From positions 1 to 20,364 of the forward strand of contig JAJDCD010000009.1 in NCBI GenBank assembly GCA_029261035.1: a DNA stretch of 20,364 nucleotides, written 5' to 3'. Of this stretch, positions 12,001 through 18,000 are shown in pieces (positions within the stretch are counted from its first letter, which is position 1; the number at the start of each line of letters is the position of its first letter). The position numbers and the translations under genes were made by a program. Under the pieces are notes generated by a model. The model was given only the letters and a program-made list of their open reading frames with translations, was not told where the DNA came from and made no database searches. Origin of the DNA: Candidatus Omnitrophota bacterium. GTDB lineage: Bacteria > Omnitrophota > Omnitrophia > Omnitrophales > JACROU01.

Positions 12001-15000
12001 ATACGGATACAATTTTAATTCGCTCTACGAGTGCGACTCAAAGAAATTGGCAAGGTTCTGGGGCTTTTAATATTTTAGATGTAGATGCAGCAAATCAAAC
12101 AGCTGTTGGAGGAAGCCCTGCAAATATTTTTGCTTTTAGTAGTACAGATAGTGGAAGTAATGTTAATTGGCTTTTTGGTTCAGCTTCAGCTTCAGAAATT
12201 ATTGTTACTTCTACTATAGATACAAATTCAAGAGATGCTGTTATTAGTTTACGTGAGGCGTTATTACTAGCCAATGGAACGCTTTCAAGAGGAACATTAA
12301 CTCTTAACGAACAACTTAATGTTGGTGTCACCGTAGGTGCTGCTAATGCCGATTCTATAGGCTTCAATATTCTTGGTGGTGGTGTTCAAACAATTACACC
12401 AACATCTCTCCTTCCTAATATCAGCGATTCAGCTTCAACAACTATTGATGGTTATACGCAACCCGGCGCTAGTGTAAATACAAATGCAACAGGCGCAATA
12501 AATGCAGTTCTTACTATTCAAATTGATGGCTCTTCAGTAGCGTTAGGGCATGGTTTGAGTTTAAATAGTAATAATAATGTTATCAAAGGGCTTTCTATTA
12601 TTAGCACGGGTTCTAATGGTATAACCTCAAGTATTGGAACATCAGGAAACATTATCCAAGGTAACTTTATTGGTTTGAATGCAGCAGGTGGAGCAGCGGG
12701 AAATGCTAATAGCGGTATTGTTGTTCAAGGAAGTAATTACATCATTGGAACTAATGGTGATGGAGTTGATGATTCAGCGGAAAGAAATGTGATCTCAAGT
12801 AATTCGCATCAAGGAATTACATTACAAGTAGGGGATGGAAATGTTGTTGCTGGTAATTTAATTGGAACAGATCTTACGGGGACATTAGACAGAGGAAATG
12901 GACATCGAGGTATTTTGGTTATAACTGATTCAGATAACAATAGAATAGGAACGAATGGAGATGGGGTAAGTGATGTTATCGAAAGAAATATAGTTTCTGG
13001 TAATGATTTAGGAGGGGTTGGTCTTGACATCAATTCAGATAACAATACAGTCGCTGGAAATTATATTGGAACCAATTCTGCGGGCACTGCTGCAATTCGT
13101 AATGATAATCATGGAATATTTGTTATTAATAATGCAGATAATAATATTATTGGAACGAATGGAGATGGAGTTGGAGATGCGAGCGAAGGAAATCTAATTT
13201 CAGGAAATGAAGATGGTGGTGTTTTTATTCAAGACTCAAATAATAATGTGGTTGCTGGAAACCTAATAGGAACTAATGCTACTGGAACAGCTGCTGTAGG
13301 GAATGGAGATGTTGTAGGGCATGCTTTTACGGCAGCTGCAGTAACGATTACTGCAAGTGCAGGTTCTTCTAGCAATAATCGAATTGGAACCAATGGAGAT
13401 GGCGTCAGTGATGCTCTAGAGCGTAATATTATTTCTGGAAATGGAGCTACAGGTATTGAGGTCTCTGATTCGGATTCTTTAGCTTTATCTGTAGGAAATA
13501 TCATTGCCGGAAATTATATAGGAACGGATATTACGGGCCTTCTTCCAATACCTAATTATTGGGAAGGTATTGATTTATACACCTTTATTAAAGATACGGT
13601 TGTTGGGTTTGATGGTGTTGGGGATCCTACAGTTGAACGTAATGTGATTTCAGGGAATGGTTGGGCTGGAATTTATACGGGACACTGGGATACCCCAGGC
13701 TATGTTCAAAATATTATGATCAAGAGTAATTATATTGGTGTGGGTTCTGATGGAACTACAGCAATTCCAAATGGAGGAAATCCAGGAGGTGATGGAGGCG
13801 GCGGTGGAATTTTCTTCTCAGATGATTCTTTTGGAAATCTTGTGGGAGGTGCTACAACAACCGAAGGAAATATCATAGCAAATAACGTAGGCCCAGGAGT
13901 TACGGTTCTTGCCGGAGATGCGGGTGGAGGAACTGTTTACAATGATACGGATAGAAACAAGATTACACATAACAGTATATTTGATAATACTGGCTTAGCT
14001 ATTGATCTTAGTATTGATCAGAATAATTATTTGGGTGATGGGGTGACATTAAATGATTTAGGGGATGTGGATTCTGGATTTAATCCTAATGAAGGAATGA
14101 ATTTCCCAAGAGTTTTGTCTGTTCAAGCAGATGGAGTAAATATTACGATTACGGGTCGTTTAGATACAATTAGTGCTTCCACTTCTACTGTAGAAGTTTA
14201 CTTAACCAATGGATCTTTAAATGCTTCAGGTCACGGAGATCTTAAAACATTCTTAGGTGTTGCCACACCAAATAACGATAATCCAGGAGAGTGGAGTTTG
14301 GTAGTTGCCAATAGTGAACTAAATCCTGTGATTGCTACGATTGCTATTGATGTCAATGGCAATACCAGTGAACCTTCTATATATAGACAAAAGGTTGAAA
14401 CAATTACTTGGGATGGAAGTGTTTCAACCGCATGGAATATAAATGATATTGCTGCTGATTTTAATTGGCAAACAGCAGATGGGCGAGAACTCGCTCCTTC
14501 CTTGGGAGATAGTGTAGTTATTCCTAACGTGACGAATGACCCTGTATTGGGTGCTTCAGCAACGGTAAACAATTTAACCATTCAAACCAGTGCACAGTTA
14601 ACGCTTTTAGGTAATGATTTGACTGTTACAACGACATTTTCAAATGATGGAACCGTAACGCTTAGAGGAACAGAAACAGTTTCATTAACTCCAGATATTA
14701 ACTCAGGAACATTTAATTATGCGGGAGATGGTGTTGGGGGATTGACAAACTTTGCTTTGATCGGTTTCGGAGCAACGGATTATTTCAATCTGATGTTTTC
14801 CAACACAGAAATGAGTGAAGTATTTACAGCATCACAGAATATTACTGTGGCTGGAACAACAACATTCAGCAACTCTGTCACGGTTTCTGCAGGAGCAAAC
14901 AGCTTAGTATTTAATGGAAGTGTTTCTTCTGGGGTAAACAATCTTACCCTTGCAGCTGATGGCATTGATTTTCTTGGAGGAGCAAACTCAGTAGTAGGTT

Positions 15001-18000
15001 CTGGACAATTAACATTATCATCAGGAACTTCAGGAGAGGATGTTGGAATTAATGGTGGAGTGGGGACTTTACAGATTGATAGTACCGATTTAGCTGCTCT
15101 TTCTAATACATTAACATTATTAGTCTTTGATACAACAGGTTTGGGCAGTATCGAACTTAACACGACAACATTCAATACTTCCGTACAGTTCAATCGACCA
15201 ACAACTGTTAATGGAGATGTTAGTGCGCCAAGTATGTCATTTAATAGTTTTATAGAACTGACTACAGATCTGACATTAACCAGTACAGTAGGTCAGATAT
15301 TTATCTCAGGAGATATAGATGCTGATGGAAATAGAATAGACTTAGATGGAACCGGTGGTGTGAATATTAATGACATTAATAGTGGAGATGTTGTGGATGT
15401 GACGGCAGCTTTCTTCACAGGTGCCGAGTATGATTTAGACATATTGACTGTAGATGTTACCGGTTTAGTACAGTATGACCAATTAGAAGCGAGTGGTTTA
15501 GTAGATATTCAAGCAGGAAGTTTGGAAAATAATCAAACAGAATCAGAATCTTTTACAGTAGTAACCACAGGAACTCAAGATCATCAGTTCACAGATGTAG
15601 TGAATGATATTGATTTAACAGGAACAGTAATAATATTGGATGATGAAATGATAGCTGGAGGAAATCTAACAATTGATTCTACAACGTTAACAGCAAATAG
15701 TGATGTAACAGGAACAGATATAGATGTGACGAGTACTGGATTACAAGAGTATAACGGTGATATTAATGGCGGTGGAGACTTAACATTTACCGGTGGAGAA
15801 ATTGACTTTTTGGGTGGTACTAGTACGGTTACAGGCAACACAATAATTTTAGAACCAGCAACAACTTCACAGGCTGTGGTTGTTGCTGGTGTTGCTGATA
15901 GTGGAACTCCATTAGATATAACCTTAACGGATTTAGCAGCCATGGGCGTATTTAATTCGATTACTATTGGTCGAAGTGATGGTGATGGCGCTGTTACTGT
16001 AAATGCCGTAACGTTTAATGATCCTGTCACTTTTGTTACCGGAACGGGTTCCGTTATTATTAATGGACAGATAACTGGCAGTGCGGGTGTTCCGGTGACG
16101 ATTAATGCTATTAGTGGTTCTGTTACTCAGAATGCTGCAATCGTGACGACGAACGGTGCTATCTCAATTACTCAAGGAGCTGGTGATTTTATAGTAGGTG
16201 AAATTGATGCAGGAACCTCAACTTTGTCACTTACTGCTTCAAACGGAAGTATTTTGGATGATGGCAATAACATCACACAAATTAGAGGGGGTACCGTTAA
16301 TCTTACGGCAAGTGGTGCTATTGGTGTGATTGATGATTTAACGGATATTGATTTAGATATTGAGGATGGCGGAACTTTAAATGTTTCTGCAGGGACTTTG
16401 ATTGCGATTCGAGATAAGAACGTCGGGCCTAAAACATTAATTGTTGGAACTGTTTCTATCGGGGCTAATGCGACTGTGATGATTCATTCTGCTTCTAGTC
16501 TTACGACAACATCAGCGATAACAACAACGGGTAGCGGTAACCTATTCTTACTGGCTGATGCACATCAATTTGCAACTTTTGACGGTGAAGGAGTTTTGAC
16601 TTTAGGAGGTGCTGTAAATGCGGGTTCGGATCTTAGTTTGAGATCTGCCGGAAACATTATCCTTTCTTTAATTACGTTCAGCTTTACGAATGATTTCTTT
16701 GCTCTCTCAACAAACGGAAATGTAACCGTGGATGTGGCCGGCATTAATGCTGGAGATGATCTCTTGTTCAGTGCAGCTAATCAAGTGAATGTGACTGAGA
16801 GTTTAATAGCGGCCGGAGATATTACTCTTAATGGCTTTGGTTCTACCGGAAATTTAAGCATCGCACAAGGAGTTATCTTAGATGCCGGATTTGACATCGA
16901 TCTAACAGCAACTACCGGAGATATTTTGATTGATGATATTCGAGCTGGAGATGATGTGACTATTACGGCTTCTGGTGGAAGGATTGAGGAAGTCGTTGCC
17001 GATATAGGAGTGGATATTCAGTCTTTAGATAACATGACTTTGGATGGTGAGAATGGTATCGGTACTTTATCGGCTTTAGAAATCAGCGTGGGAGACAATT
17101 TGACAGCCAATGCTAATACGACCGGAGATATTCAGCTGATCGATACAAGTATTGATGGGTTGGGGAACTTTGATGCGACAACTGCCAATGGAACCATTAA
17201 TGTCATTGTGGATGAAGATCTTTGGGTGGGTACAGTTACTGCTCAGGGAGCGGGCAGTGATGTTATTTTAGAATCTAGATTTGATGATATCTATCTTGGA
17301 ACGATTAATGCTCAAGATGATGTGTTTTTAACCGCTGCTGCAGAAATTGAAGCTGGAGGTGGCGGCCCTCCACCTCCTGCAAATCCGCATATTACTGGAG
17401 ATGAAGTATTTCTTGTCGCGACGGATGGCATTGGAAAAGCACCGGGGGATATCGTGCTTACTGACATCAATGAGCTTTCTGCAACCAATACCAACATTAA
17501 CTCATTTATTCGTATTGAGGAAGAAGATGGATTGACCATTGTATCTATAATCACCGGTAATGAACAGACTATTGAAATCGATGTGAATGCTGGAGACTTA
17601 ACAGTACAGTCTATCAATGGAGGTGGGGTGGAAACGGATGTTGATTTAAATGTGGATGCAGGTAGCGTTTTTGATGATGGAAATAACAGCACGGTTATTT
17701 TAGGAGGAGGAATTGATATAACGAGTAACGGCTCAATTGGACAGAATGGAAATGAATTGGATACCGATGCCGGCGGTTTAACCCTTTCTACAGCTACTGG
17801 AGGGATTTTTATTCGGGATGCGGGTGATGTGGATGTATCTGTTAATTCTGTAGGTGGAAATGAAAATGTGGACATTGAAGCCCAGGGCAACCTTCAGCTT
17901 TTCACACCAATCACAACAACCGGAACTGGAGATATTTTATTGATAGCGGATAGTGATGGGAATGGAATCGGTAATTTTAGTACCATAGCAGCCCTTAATG

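Noticed and set aside
12363-14060. Pectate lyase or other polysaccharide-cleaving enzyme
   Set aside because: The fold pattern fits a beta-helix, but I could not locate a convincing catalytic residue set, so no enzymatic function is claimed.
4551-16079. Possible assembly duplication of copies A and B
   Set aside because: The copies differ at many silent positions along their whole length and have unlike flanks, which an assembly artefact would not produce.
17347-17535. A 62-codon + strand open frame
   Set aside because: It overlaps the giant gene in another frame, shows no recognisable domain, and no ribosome binding site is apparent.
17943-17970. DSDGNGIG loop resembling a calcium-binding or thrombospondin-3-type repeat
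   Set aside because: Only one copy is seen and the neighbouring residues do not continue the pattern. Asp/Gly/Asn-rich turns are frequent in this protein, so chance is likely.
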